From Catonia carolina (taxonomy: Eukaryota; Arthropoda; Insecta; Hemiptera; Achilidae), in contig JAQMRL010000003.1 in the NCBI GenBank assembly GCA_035578175.1, positions 91,180,469-91,244,468 on the forward strand: a DNA stretch of 64,000 nt. The letters are read 5' to 3'. The notes beneath the pieces were generated by a model that saw nothing but the letters and a program-made list of their open reading frames with translations, was not told the DNA's origin and did no database searches. Numbering within the stretch: the first letter of the stretch is position 1; the number at the start of each line of letters is the position of its first letter. The position numbers and the translations under genes are program-made. Below, in pieces: positions 38,801-45,604 of this stretch.

Positions 38801-41335
38801 TCATAAAAGACAGTCAAGGGAAAGGAGCAGCGAGCCCAGCTCATCAAAGTCGCCATTGTGTTTTTAAATGGTGACGAATCTGACTCGTCATAATCAGTCA
38901 ATGGGTTAAAAATCCTTTTCAGCATCCTTCACCCTTATCAAATTTATTGGTGAAACAACTGAATATCAATACTTCAGATATGTGTCACAAATAAACTACA
39001 CGCACAAAGGAGATCTCTGAACTGCATTTAGCTAAACCAGAAATTACAACAATTAATTTGTTTCTTTAATAATTGACTCCATTTTCAAATAATTTGTTAT
39101 TTGAAGGAAATCAATTATTACTTTTTATTTAGCCTGTAGATCTATATATATAATACAGTAGATCTATGTATGTAGATCTATATATTTAATACATTTCATT
39201 TTTCTTCAAAAAATTATTTAAGAGTATCGTTTCTGAGGAATATACGACTATTCAGGTTTTTCAGTTTTAATAAAAACAAACATGACGAATCATGAAACCA
39301 TCCATTTGATCATTATATAATTTGATGACACCCATTCAAGAAAGGAAAGCTAATTGGTTAAGACATCTAACGCAAGAAGGACATACTGTTAAAACTATGT
39401 TAGTATTAGTAAAAAGCTAAAAGAAATAAGGATGCTGAAGAATATAGATTAATACATGAATGAAAAGGGGGTATGAGCTATCAAGAAATTTAGATGCAGG
39501 AAGAAAACAAGATTGATTGAAGACAAACATGGTGCAAGGAACTTGCCTCACGGCAGCTAACTCTTATCATGATAATTAATACAAAAACACAGGTTACACT
39601 AGTTCTGCAATTTTTAAACTATGTGACTAGACTGTTTGTATTTTAAAAGATGTTACAAATATCAAACGCAAACATCCCAAGTGTAAATGTATTATAATAC
39701 TTGTGAAACCATAACTTATCACATTCTGAACCTTGCCACTAAACAAAATGGATCATGCTTTTCATCCAAACTTAAACTGCTTGTTAAACAACAGTAAAGT
39801 GTGAAATGACATCATCACCACATTGTATTACAAGCCGCAAAAAGTCTCTTCCTTATTTCCATTATTTTAATGCTTTAACGCCTCCTGAACATATGATTTC
39901 TTGTAAAACCCGTCAAAAGCAGAGAAATTAACGAAATATACATTTCAAGAGTAGTAGAAAATTTATCCTCTTAATACGCTTAAAGATTTGGTAATGAGCA
40001 CATGTAAACCCTCATCTTTTTCAGCTTGACATTGTATAAACTGATGAACTAATAACTTTGGACTTTTTATATTTTGATTGTGAACTTATGTATCATTTTA
40101 TCTCATTGCTTAAATAAACAAAGAAAACTAGATTCATAATTTCTGACAAAAATGTATTAATATTTATTCCAACTGTAAACACAAATAATTTAATAATCTT
40201 TGTGATTGAGAGTAAATAAATAGTTTAGTAAATAATGAATGATTAAACTAAAGGCTTTATTAGTAGATACTTTAAACTAAATAAATTAACAAATGTCAAA
40301 TGTTATATTAAATACATGTACTTGAAAATGATACTCGTAAGTTAAAATTATGAGTCAGATTGTTGCCCAGCTTTTCTTAATCATGAAAATACCGTACGCC
40401 TACCTCCTACAAAATTAAATTTAACAGGATTAACTCTATCTCTTTGTTACGTTACAAGTTAACTATTATATTTTTAGAGTCTACGAGAAATACAAGTAGA
40501 TCAGTACTTTCAGTTTTTCAAGGTTAGGTAAAGTTAAAACTAGTCATACCATTATGCCTCTTTTCTAATGAATACATGTTTATTCCTCAGACAATGACAA
40601 CATAGAATGTAAACATCCAACAGTACGGCTGTTGTTTTATATGCACGATACAATTATTTTTTATTATTCATTCATTCAACATAATTACGAACACTAGCAA
40701 AGAATAAATGCATGCATGATTCGAGTCCATGATTCTATTATCCAACTAGATAAACGCATTAAAATAAAGGTGCTGATCCATCACCTATTGTTTCACTGCT
40801 ATCTCAGAATGATTTCATTAAGTTGCACGTAGTGTTAAAAATAATACTAACAATTTAAACATAAAATTTGAGGTGATACATGAATTTAATATGCATGTAC
40901 AACTGCTGAACATTCAAAAACATGGTATAAGTTACCAAGAACATACAATACTTAACAATCATGACACTGAAAGTACCTCTCAACTCTAAAATTATGCTGG
41001 AAATCACCAACTGAAACAAACACACAACTTCAATCTCAATAGAAGTTACATTTTAAGTATACCCTCTACTTGATATACTATTTTTTAAATACAGAATAAC
41101 ATTCAGAGAACGCTAAAACAATATTTTTGTAAATTAAGACTAAAGTGTTCAGGCGACATCTAAAGAAGTAACCAAACCAAATCCCAAATAATATTTCGGT
41201 AAAAAAGAAAAACATTAATACAAGTTACTTACAATCGGTAAATTTTCTTTTGCAAGTGCCTGGTTCAGTTCTTTGCATTTGACACTGTGAAATACACAAT
41301 ATCATAACTAAACAAACTGCGTACATGGAATTCAT
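5658..41335 (-). CDS. Fer1HCH: Ferritin heavy chain-like subunit, secreted (5 coding exons)
   Basis: Coding exons on the minus strand are 41233-41335, 18847-18992, 12881-13060, 11498-11668 and 5658-5819, joined in phases 1,0,0,0. The total is 762 nt, or 253 aa plus stop. The protein stores iron and oxidises Fe2+ at a di-iron centre; in insects it is secreted and co-assembles with the light chain. All seven ferroxidase ligands can be placed: E73 (INLEF), Y80 (LVYLQM), E107, E108 and H111 (SEEREH), E164 (LERKV) and Q213 (YLEEQ). A hydrophobic signal peptide spans about residues 1-18, and C28 and C35 follow it, as in disulfide-linked insect ferritins. The length is slightly above the usual 205-235 aa. 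Donors are GTAAGT or GTATGA and all acceptors end in AG. The start is the first ATG of the exon; a second Met is at residue 4. No CAGUGN iron-responsive loop was seen in the 300 bp upstream. Intron 1 is 22.2 kb and packed with transposons. Confidence 0.95.
6762..7538 (-). mobile_element. Internally deleted mariner element
   Basis: The element has roughly 38-bp terminal inverted repeats (tgaggtatatttttaaagt at the left, actttaaaaatacgcctca at the right) with a few mismatches, flanked by TA on both sides. It lies in heavy-chain intron 4. On the minus strand, 7346-7140 encodes the transposase N-terminal DNA-binding part (AMICFLSANDLKLLEIHRQI, then VRKWKRAFKDG). The C-terminal end (FYEDVVQKLV then YDKCLNIGGNYV) lies at about 6960-6865. 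The catalytic middle with most of the DDD triad is missing. At 777 bp against about 1.3 kb for a full mariner, it is a non-autonomous deletion derivative. Confidence 0.85.
7397..7472. repeat. 38-bp tandem duplication inside the mariner
   Basis: The unit beginning ctgtggcttaccaatag and ending cagcacgcat occurs twice, head to tail and identical (7397-7434, 7435-7472), between the transposase start and the terminal repeat. The perfect identity implies a recent slip compared with the age of the mariner. Confidence 0.9.
7543..9660. other. Intron 4 of ferritin heavy chain, AT-rich
   Basis: Very AT-rich intron sequence with many homopolymer runs. I found no exon, RNA gene or repeat family that I could name. 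Confidence 0.6.
9664..11255 (+). pseudogene. LINE (non-LTR retrotransposon) fragment, split by a nested insertion
   Basis: A reverse transcriptase fragment in sense orientation to the plus strand. CPISPILFNI is at 9682-9711 and the catalytic FADDT box starts at 9800. FKYLGCGITYN precedes the break at 10059. After 10860 the frame resumes with RLN-CGAIRQSLKG, then IKFYKVMATPTL, GSEAWEL and a degraded MRFLRHVKGC-like end. This is the thumb and post-polymerase order of insect LINEs. Stops are scattered, so it is inactive. It ends near a GAT-rich simple repeat at 11258-11284. Confidence 0.8.
10060..10850 (-). mobile_element. Second LINE, 5'-truncated, inserted antisense into the first
   Basis: It is flanked by the direct repeat aacaaaagg (10051-10059 and 10851-10859), a 9-bp target duplication. 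Its 3' end is the T run at 10061-10068, a short poly(A) tail read on the minus strand. Minus-strand translation gives LAETKKELEDILNSMDEIM and MKINKNKTKV directly downstream of where the catalytic box would be, then further LINE segments such as EAFEMWCYKKMLKIRW. It is 5'-truncated, as usual for LINEs. An ACT/ATT triplet run at its 5' end extends the frame with isoleucines and valines that are not LINE protein. Confidence 0.85.
11258..11284. repeat. (GAT)n microsatellite
   Basis: A run of gatgatgat units marks the 3' end of the host LINE. Confidence 0.85.
11498..11668 (-). CDS. Fer1HCH: Ferritin heavy chain coding exon 4
   Basis: It encodes residues 144-200, from SIEKTQWSSGLDALHDALTL to VTGYIQDYH. 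E164 in TLERK corresponds to the ferroxidase glutamate at human position 107. The exon is bounded by TTTTTAG and GTAAGT, phase 0 at both ends. Confidence 0.95.
12881..13060 (-). CDS. Fer1HCH: Ferritin heavy chain coding exon 3
   Basis: It encodes residues 84-143, from GAHFSRDVVNLPGFAKFF to KALIVFP. It holds the di-iron motif SEEREHG (E107, E108, H111). It is bounded by GTTCTAG and GTAAGT, phase 0 at both ends. Confidence 0.95.
13333..13440 (-). mobile_element. tRNA-like SINE head relic
   Basis: On the minus strand a B-box-like GGGTTTGATTCTTGG is followed by GTCTGGAAATTTT. It adjoins the family B body at 13441-13615 and may be part of a composite of two SINEs. Confidence 0.4.
13441..13615 (-). 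mobile_element. SINE family B body, second copy
   Basis: It matches the body of the copy at 1011-1180 through agcaaccctac, tgcagactgaggc, accatcaaagtacac and cattgtctagtac, in the same orientation. The tRNA-like head is missing and the sequence runs into the GC-rich block that starts near 13625. Confidence 0.6.
13625..14065 (-). mobile_element. GC- and CpG-rich retroposed sequence of unknown origin
   Basis: The block has about half G+C amid AT-rich intron DNA and ends in an A-rich tail on the minus strand (T-rich run at 13629-13655). The plus-strand flanks carry aagtaac at left and aagtaaac at right, a possible short target duplication. An open frame of 127 codons runs on the minus strand (13973-13590) but resembles no protein I know. 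The A-rich tail and abrupt base-composition edges suggest reverse transcription of an RNA, for example a structured RNA or a SINE not related to families A and B. It lies in heavy-chain intron 2, about 560 bp from exon 3. Confidence 0.45.
14070..15280. other. Intron 2 of ferritin heavy chain, AT-rich
   Basis: No exon, RNA gene or named repeat was seen. The open frame at 14296-14505 has no recognisable feature. Confidence 0.55.
15285..15640 (+). repeat. Interspersed repeat in two direct copies
   Basis: Two diverged direct copies (about 15285-15420 and 15462-15600) share ttttattaaatcatagctaa, acctttcaaaca, accagttcat and tacggtgccacagacagac. The second ends in taaacttataacaccccttt, then gaggttaaaaa. 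Repeats with this acagacagac and cttataacacccc ending are widespread in insects. There is no coding content. Confidence 0.6.
16078..16267. mobile_element. MITE, about 190 bp
   Basis: Perfect 14-bp inverted ends (tataagttgacgat at left, atcgtcaacttata at right) include TA, the likely target dinucleotide. Inside there is no coding sequence. The size and ends fit a Tc1/mariner-type miniature element. Confidence 0.6.
16824..17219 (+). mobile_element. Retroposon family C (SINE-like), copy 1
   Basis: The 396-bp insertion is bounded by an 11-bp target duplication, aatgtccgcat (16813-16823 and 17220-17230). It begins ctgcccataacaggcagg and ends in a (CAA)n tail. The second copy at 46943-47339 is in the opposite orientation with its own target duplication. 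The TSD length and simple 3' tail indicate LINE-mobilised retroposition. The 65-codon frame inside is not conserved in the second copy. Confidence 0.85.
18350..18600 (+). pseudogene. LINE 3' tail relic
   Basis: Shared with 3890-4060: a segment reading EVRKDIEK (here EVRKDIEKTK), a stretch near aaattcaggcaactgat, and a terminal gaatgttgacaatgtgggctg. It is a short remnant of the same LINE family. It lies beside heavy-chain exon 2. Confidence 0.5.
18847..18992 (-). CDS. Fer1HCH: Ferritin heavy chain coding exon 2
   Basis: It completes C35 and encodes residues 36-83, from KNIEEQVAPEAPEKLSD to ASLVYLQM. It holds E73 in INLEF and Y80, the first two ferroxidase ligands. The acceptor is TGTTTTAG|GT and the donor ATG|GTATGA. 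Phase 1 in, phase 0 out. Confidence 0.95.
19030..21070. other. Intron 1 of ferritin heavy chain, AT-rich, with a SINE A scrap
   Basis: Mostly unique-looking AT-rich DNA. About 19789-19862 resembles the family A SINE tail (catcatctgcttaagcagta, then a gaaacca and A-rich end). No exon was seen. Confidence 0.45.
21075..21490. mobile_element. Foldback element A (hammerhead-type family)
   Basis: Long imperfect inverted arms meet around 21270-21330, where cagaagatgttgtat faces atacaacatcttctg. The outer arms pair attgtaaaaataa with a ttatttttacaat-like right end at 21480-21490. The left arm holds the family block tggtggatccaccatcac with acatgttttgg on its left. On the minus strand this is a degraded hammerhead core (CTGGTGA for CTGATGA, AAAA for GAAA). 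It starts with the shared ctttataatgcatcttgcag. Copies B and C are at 61396-61710 and 62786-63143. Confidence 0.65.
21894..22928 (-). mobile_element. pogo/Tigger-like element, copy 1
   Basis: Ends cagtaaaatctctctatag and ctatatagagttccgtaata with gagattttactg form inverted termini, flanked by TA (21892-21893, 22929-22930). On the minus strand near 22797-22610 a frame reads AAKHYLQDMDLDAYVGAD and continues acidic (NEQESEDDDEMK), like the C-terminus of a pogo-superfamily transposase. At 1,035 bp it lacks the catalytic and DNA-binding parts. Copy 2 at 24740-25768 is nearly identical and in the same orientation. Confidence 0.75.
22981..23760. mobile_element. Inverted-dimer (palindromic) mariner 1
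   Basis: Both ends are mariner termini (acgagggttatccagaaaat at left, ttttctggataaccctcgt at right). Both arms encode the C-terminal third of the same transposase: minus 23346-23081 and plus 23381-23646. They share NELLAKFKWDV, YSPDL-PSDFHL (the third catalytic Asp) and PRYDKCLNL-GDYVEK. The 34-nt loop (23347-23380) adds HDNARPHTA, with the second Asp, to the plus copy only. The inverted symmetry continues about 50 bp beyond the mariner ends (22931-22980 against 23761-23797). It cannot encode a full transposase; transcribed through, it would fold into a hairpin of about 370 bp. Confidence 0.85.
24216..24297. repeat. (TG)n microsatellite
   Basis: Interrupted TG/TGTGTG run. It produces long spurious frames rich in His-Thr on the minus strand (24034-24531), which are not genes. 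Confidence 0.9.
24740..25768 (-). mobile_element. pogo/Tigger-like element, copy 2
   Basis: It has the same termini as copy 1 and TA on both sides (24738-24739, 25769-25770). It differs by scattered substitutions and a small deletion/replacement around 25255-25300. The acidic C-terminal frame remains on the minus strand. The high similarity of the copies suggests recent activity or local transposition. Confidence 0.75.
25771..25884. mobile_element. Hairpin MITE, 114 bp
   Basis: The arms tacaatagatgattctcacc and ggtgaaaatcatctattgta are complementary, with a second paired stretch cagtagg/cctactg inside. It is flanked by TA and inserted directly next to the pogo-like end, sharing its TA. Confidence 0.7.
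25920..29300. other. Intron 1 of ferritin heavy chain, AT-rich
   Basis: No exon or known repeat was recognised. There is a simple GTT/ATT-rich stretch at about 28160-28210. The open frames at 26170, 27509 and 28092 show only AT-driven composition. Confidence 0.5.
29322..29405 (-). mobile_element. tRNA-like SINE head relic
   Basis: On the minus strand an A-box-like TGGCCTAGTTGGGTTAG is followed about 30 nt later by a weak B-box-like TTGATTTCTATTC. Only the head remains. Confidence 0.4.
30400..31316 (+). mobile_element. Second pogo/Tigger-type element, truncated, interrupted by a SINE
   Basis: Terminal repeats are cagtcgtaccccactatac at left and gtatagtgaggtacacctg at right, flanked by TA (30398-30399, 31317-31318). 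From ATG 31035 the frame encodes a CENP-B-type helix-turn-helix start: MKKKPLTIEIKKEIV, GLNKSIIPTIIKKKE, then TSVAKGVTRI. It stops matching after about 60 residues, where a deletion joins it to the 3' end. The 5' terminal part is tandemly duplicated: cagttaaaagtataaatac occurs at 30382 and 30490. The SINE at 30571-30755 splits the 5' region. Confidence 0.8.
30571..30755 (+). mobile_element. tRNA-derived SINE, family A (complete)
   Basis: The tRNA-like head has an A box (TGGCGCAGTTGG) and a B box (GGTTCGAATCC). The body has ggcattttttcat, ccgtctgcattagcagtaa and cagtcggacgttaaacc. It ends in a pure A tail. The target duplication is cctaactttt (30561-30570 and 30759-30768). The intact boxes and long A tail indicate a young copy. 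Confidence 0.9.
31340..31800 (+). pseudogene. LINE C-terminal relic
   Basis: The translation holds RTKAMRKKWLPYFGHILRT, RLLRRITDHVMGRKT and MWHKEIKRDLKNLD. The order (basic segment, FGH, R-K-T/W-x-x-x-I-x-x-D-L) matches the post-polymerase region of insect LINEs. A stop follows and the remainder is degraded. It differs from the family at 3640 and 18350. Confidence 0.6.
31810..33430. other. Intron 1 of ferritin heavy chain, AT-rich
   Basis: No exon was recognised. Near 32360-32430 there is a scrap like the end of the LINE tails (gaaaggcacacaatgaacc then aatatgggctata). Confidence 0.45.
33440..33600 (+). repeat. Interspersed repeat R, fragment
   Basis: The stretch aatcaaccactgctgggct to ataaaataaaattcatatta resembles 37978-38130 (aatcaacctcagtttagct, then atgctt-aaataaaagt-gtag and ttaattttctata). 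It is a partial copy of the same dispersed repeat. Confidence 0.45.
34304..34531 (-). CDS. Unrecognised small ORF (75 codons)
   Basis: The predicted peptide (MTVFQELEKDEWQAVCSKVK at its start) is charged and helix-prone for about 50 residues and more protein-like than other frames here. I do not recognise a family. It lies inside the large first intron of the heavy-chain gene, on the same strand, with no visible splice or repeat context. It could be a transposon scrap, a nested gene exon, or chance. Confidence 0.2.
   Translation of the reverse strand: MTVFQELEKDEWQAVCSKVKKLENEYFQRKFVVNNILDHFKINIEESSNKELAKTVKMINLITILMSAPLYVLNL
35858..36273. mobile_element. 416-bp terminal-inverted-repeat element
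   Basis: The left end 35858-35883 (aacccaactgaaactaagtg, then gcctct) pairs with the right end 36248-36273 (agaggccacttggtttgagt, then tgggtt) with two or three mismatches over 26 bp. The interior has a small ccatgg-bounded hairpin near 35885-35929 but no coding sequence. No target duplication was seen. The superfamily is not identifiable. Confidence 0.6.
36280..37740. other. Intron 1 of ferritin heavy chain, AT-rich
   Basis: Nothing recognised beyond chance frames. Confidence 0.5.
37745..37795. repeat. Two adjacent short palindromes
   Basis: A perfect 14-bp inverted repeat with a 2-nt centre (atattatatcccga / tcgggatataatat) is followed 4 nt later by gtagatat-a-atatctac. Confidence 0.7.
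37978..38790 (+). repeat. Interspersed repeat R, long copy
   Basis: It begins with two imperfect tandem subunits (about 37978-38170 and 38190-38350; shared ctaaactaggc/ctaaactaagc, aaataaaagt-gtaga, cttaaaaaaa). A unique part follows that recurs inverted at 54803-55170. Shared blocks include gacgcctacc, atcgtagga/atcgtagg, ttctgttcacacacacac, gaccaatcgctaaaaacatg and atatattcatataggcaaga. It has no coding frame of note. The contained ca-repeat near 38620 is part of the element. Confidence 0.65.
39310..39560 (+). pseudogene. Possible LINE tail scrap
   Basis: It reads like ERKANWLRHLTQEGHT, then a broken segment with RKKTRLIEDKHGARN. The spacing recalls post-polymerase LINE segments, but the match is weak. 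Confidence 0.3.
39570..41226. other. Intron 1 of ferritin heavy chain near its 5' end
   Basis: AT-rich, without a recognised exon or repeat. Confidence 0.5.
41233..41335 (-). CDS. Fer1HCH: Ferritin heavy chain coding exon 1 (signal peptide)
   Basis: It encodes MNSMYAVCLVMILCISQC and continues to KRKFTD, plus the first base of C35. It is a hydrophobic signal peptide followed by the start of the mature chain. The donor GTAAGT is at 41227-41232, phase 1. The 5' untranslated part may continue upstream or contain a further intron; a ttgaatttag sequence about 20 nt upstream of the ATG could be an acceptor. Confidence 0.9.
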
Positions 41336-41625
41336 TTTCTGGATATGTTTTGAACAACTAAATTCAATTGATTAAAAGACCGAAGTATATGAATGCTATT
41401 ACACTTATGCAGCAAATAATGCTCCTCCTTGTTTACTCTTGTCGACCTTTACACACTCTGATGCAGAAGGTGACCATTAATACACGATATTACAAATAAA
41501 ACCGCCTTTCAGTACTCAGAGAGATAAGAAATATACCACTCTCAACAAAGAAAATCACTACTTCTAACTTATTTTAGATGTCATGAATACAGATAACCTC
41601 AAAACTCTACTACGCATTTCCACTC

Positions 41626-41637
41626 ACGCATGCGCAG
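41626..41637. promoter_or_regulatory. NRF1-like palindromic site
   Basis: ACGCATGCGCAG differs by one base from the consensus YGCGCAYGCGCR. It sits centrally in the divergent promoter. Binding is inferred from sequence only. Confidence 0.35.
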
Positions 41638-41639
41638 AG

Positions 41640-41779
41640 TTATTGCAAAACATTATGTAGTGTTTGGGGTAAAGTGTTTTCATAAAGGAGTTTGTAATCT
41701 ATTGTGATAAATGTTCTAGCAGCGTTGTACTTTACCTCAGTTGTTTAAAATTTGTAGCTGTAAAACGATTTTTTGTTAA
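41640..41779 (+). other. Fer2LCH: Predicted 5' UTR exon of ferritin light chain
   Basis: The first coding exon of the light chain is preceded by a clear acceptor (TTTACAG at 47429), so an upstream non-coding exon must exist. The best donor beside the divergent promoter is GTAAGT at 41780 after ttttttgttaa. The 5' boundary is a guess. Confidence 0.4.
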
Positions 41780-42716
41780 GTAAGTATTTTTATTTTTATT
41801 GGTATATATTTATGATCGTCATAAACACGATTGTTTTAATTTTATTTGCATTTAAACTATACGAAGAATAACCTACAACATAAAGCTTCTCTGCAATACA
41901 AAATATTTTAGTTGTTTTATTAAAAACGAGTTATGTCCGGATATATCTCAGATACTTGTCTGTTAATATACATGATACGGTAAAGTACTAAATTTTGAAT
42001 ACCTTTATTAATTGAGGTTTTCTTTATACGTATCTTGTGTGTATCTTCATTAATATACAAATACAAAAGATTATTGTTCTATGAACTGTTACTGAATTTC
42101 CATGATAATGTCTGGAAATGTGTTAAGCCCTGTAGGTTTTATTATTATTGAAAGGGAAGTTTCATCAAATTTTGTATTAGTTTAATACTCTGATTGGAAA
42201 TGAGAGATTGCACTTCTGGCTACAAACTCAGTTTATTTTAAATCTGATAAGACCAGTGATAGTTCAGACTGGTAAAATGTGTCTTTTATCCATTTCAAAG
42301 ACTATAACCATAAACAAAACAACTCTTAAACATTAGAACAAACTCGTAAAATTCTTGTGAATTCACTTAAGCTTTGTCATTACAACCAGTAACCATTGTA
42401 AGCAGATAATGAAATCTTTTGTGTTTTGCATTGTCCTAGGAATATCAAACTAGTCTTTTTAATGAAACTTAACACTTAAGTATAGTGCAAATTGAAATTC
42501 TACTTTATTTTAAACTATTGGAAAATAAATTTTGTTTCTACAGTAAGCATAAAACCCATGCTCTTGGACTGCTATTACATGTCTTACATTCTGAGAAAAG
42601 GACAAATGTACTGGTTTAGTTTTGGTTCACCAATGTCAAGGTTATAATTTCATGATGACTACCTTATGATTAGAACATTTTAAATTTGATTTTGGTTCAC
42701 CAACTCTTTTTCCACC

Positions 42717-42785
42717 TGGCCTGTTGGCATTGTGGTCTGTGCTAACATCTTCTATGCCAGGGGTCGCAGGTTTAATTCCCCGAGG
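42717..42785 (+). mobile_element. tRNA-like SINE head relic
   Basis: The A-box-like TGGCATTGTGGTCTG and B-box-like GCAGGTTTAATTCC are spaced as in a tRNA head. No body or tail was recognised downstream. It is not a tRNA gene, since the acceptor stem does not pair. Confidence 0.4.
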
Positions 42786-42789
42786 TCAA

Positions 42790-44700
42790 TCAGTTTTGAA
42801 TTGTATTTAAACCACCTTGTAAACTTCTTTTCCTGTTATTTATTCTTTTCAAACGTGTTGTAAGTCTTCAATTAAAATACGATAACAGGTAGCCTCATTA
42901 TGGTTACAAGGTCAAGGGCTTACGATGAATAGTTTGAAATTTCCTGTAAAGTATTGAACTTTGATCCATAAGTCCCCATAATCAAGCATTGGTATATAAA
43001 GATAAAATTCCAGTGGACAGCTTTTACAGTTTTTGTTCTTAATGACTCATTCATTTTACAGCTCTGTTTATGAAATATTATTAAAAAATTTAGTAGTTTT
43101 AAAACTTGGTAATTATTCAAAAAATATAGAAACAAATGATAACTGTATATGTACGTGCTGATAATTTATGGAATGATTGAGTCATATGTGCATTATATCA
43201 TTTGTACAGTATAATAAAACTGATTACTTAAAATAAACTTTCTGGTTCTTTGTTAGTTCATTATTTATCTGTCAAGCCGTTCTACCGCCTAACCTCATTT
43301 AAACATGTAATTAAAGATAATCTATTATAAACTAACATAAAGAGGATAAATTTAATTCTTCATTCTAGTATTTTAGGCTCAAAATAATGTCAATTCACAG
43401 TATCCTAATCTGAGTTTTGGAAATGGGAATATGAATTTTATTATTATAAGGGACTTAATTAGAACTTGAACAGTTGTCTAAGAGAAGGGGTAGTAATTCC
43501 AAGACTCTATAAGTACATACTCACTATATCTTCTGCAAAAATATTACTTTAACTTTGTTTATATTTTTAAACAAAAAATATACATGTAAAATCAGTATAG
43601 TTGTAACTAGATTAATAAATGAAGAGGATTAGATTTTAAAAAGACACTTTGAATGTGAAATCACAGCAGTGTGCTTTACGGCCTATATCAAGTGACTAAA
43701 TAACTACATTTTTGATTATTTGTATTGAATGAAGTCCTAAATTATATGAAGGTTTAGGGGTTAAACCCTCTCCAAAGTTATAATCAGAACAAATACAAAG
43801 AATTCTTGTAAAACATTATGTGCTTAATTGTATTGAGACAATACCTAAGTATATACTGTGTGGCAAAGATTTGATTACCTTTTGCGGAGAGGAGAAGAAT
43901 CGGCCCGCTACTAGCCTTCTCAATAACATTTCATTACATACCAAGTCCAGTGTACTATTTAGTAGCAGTGTGTGTTATATTAATTGCTAAACATGAGACA
44001 TGAAACCAAATACTATAATATTAATTGTACATTATGTTATAATTTTATTTTATTAGTAATATTTTAGTATACATATTTTATTTAAGTACATATATACAAA
44101 CTGTGAATACACTAATCTACAATCAGTAACATTTTCAAACGTCAATATTTAGAGGTCCTTAACTTTTGAGGAGGTCATCAAAATTTCTTACACAGCATGT
44201 ATATAGAAATAATTATGAGCCAAAAACTTTCTTGCGACAAGACTTTCTCAAGTCCAGGCGTACTTCAATCAAACTTTACTACAAAATGAGTGGGTACAGT
44301 ATTGAAATCACTTACAAATATATACATTTTCGTTTGATCTGTAAGTGTTCTCGGTATATCATGATCCTGTATATGAAATTTTATCAGGGTCAAACTTTTT
44401 ATTTAATAAGTAATTATCGCGGAAACAATAAACAGCCATGCCAAAAATTTCATGGCTGTTATTTTTTTTTTTTCTTAAAATCACTAATAACTTTTTAACA
44501 GTTTCATTTATCGTAAAAGTTAATAGGACAAAGAAGATGCTTATTGTGATTTTACATAAGTCTAGAGCATTTTGCAGCGTTATAAAAATATTTTTTAAAA
44601 AATGAAATGTTATTGAGAAGGCTAATAGCAGGCCACTTCTGCTCCTCTCCACAAGAGGCAATCAGATCTTTGTCACACAGTAGGTATTATAGATATCAAA
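42790..44700. other. Light-chain 5' UTR intron, AT-rich
   Basis: No exon or named repeat was seen here. The 110- and 100-codon frames overlapping at 44166-44661 on opposite strands lack recognisable features. Confidence 0.5.
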
Positions 44701-44731
44701 CAAATTTGATATATCCAACACTTACATAATT

Positions 44732-45597
44732 CTCTACATAGTCACCAAGCAAATTGAGGCACTTGTCATAGCGGTGGACAAGCTTCAAAATTCCTTCGTC
44801 ATAGAAATCCGCCGCCTGCGACCGCAGCCACTCAGTGACGCGCGCCCCGGAGTTCCTCGTCGTCGTCGAAGCGCTGTGTTGCTAGCCAGTTCTTCATTCT
44901 TGGAAACAAGTGAAAATCACTCGGTGCAAGATCAGGACTATAGGGTGGATGAGGAAAAACCTCCCATTTGAATGAATCAAGGAGTTCTTTTGTGCGGTTT
45001 GCCGTGCAAACCGCACAAAAATCAGCAAGGAAGATTATGGCTACTGTGTTTTGGGACAGGCAAGGTGTGCTGCTCATTGACTTTCTCGAGCGTGGTGCAA
45101 CAATAAACTCTGATCGGTACTGCCAAACATTGCGCAACCTTGGGAGAGCAGTTCAAAACAAGCGCCGAGGAAAGTTGTCGTCAAAAATTTTGTTTCTTCA
45201 TGACAATGCCCGACCTCACACAGCAAACCGCACAAAAGAACTCCTTGATTCATTCAAATGGGAGGTTTTCCCTTATCCACCCTATAGTCCTGATCTTGCA
45301 CCGAGTGATTTTCACTTGTTTCCAAGAATGAAGAACTGGCTAGCAACACAGCGCTTCGACGACGACGAGGAACTCCAGGCGCGCGTCACTGAGTGGCTGC
45401 GGTCGCAGGCGGCGGATTTCTATGACGAAGGAATTTTGAAGCTTGTCCACCGCTATGACAAGCGCCTCAATTTGCTTGGTGACTATGTAGAAAAGTAGTA
45501 TTTTAGTCACTCTTTCAGATGTATATAATAAAAAAATTTTCTTTTACATAGTTTTTGTTTATTTACAAAACGTTCCCTACTTTCTGAATAGCCCTCG
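44732..45597. mobile_element. Inverted-dimer (palindromic) mariner 2
   Basis: The plus arm encodes the second half of a mariner transposase (about 45010-45495): KIMATVFWD (first-block context), LHDNARPHTANRTKELL with the second Asp, YSPDLAPSDFHLFP with the third Asp, and a LNLLGDYVEK end. It is followed by a right terminus reading ctactttctgaatagccctc before TA (45598-45599). The minus arm (45003-44732) repeats the last third, from ANRTKELL to LNLLGDYVE, in inverse orientation. The left terminus is lost. The junction lies at ttttgtgcggtttgc (44989-45003), whose complement gcaaaccgcacaaaa follows at once (45007-45021) and recurs at 45224-45238. It is a different mariner family from element 1. 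Confidence 0.8.
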
Positions 45598-45604
45598 TAT
45601 ATGC

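Larger units (their letters stand above)
41336..41779. promoter_or_regulatory. Divergent promoter between the two ferritin genes
   Basis: The heavy-chain start codon (41335, minus) and the predicted non-coding first exon of the light chain (ending 41779, plus) face away from each other over about 450 bp. No TATA box is obvious. The most GC-rich part is 41613-41640. Head-to-head ferritin H/L pairs are known in other insects; shared control here is inferred. Confidence 0.6.

Noticed and set aside
41336..41660. Iron-responsive element upstream of the heavy chain
   Set aside because: No CAGTGN hexamer occurs on the minus strand in this interval.
44968..45498. Complete host gene encoding a transposase-like protein
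   Set aside because: The N-terminal 20 residues come from the inverted junction and the first catalytic region is missing; it is a mariner remnant.
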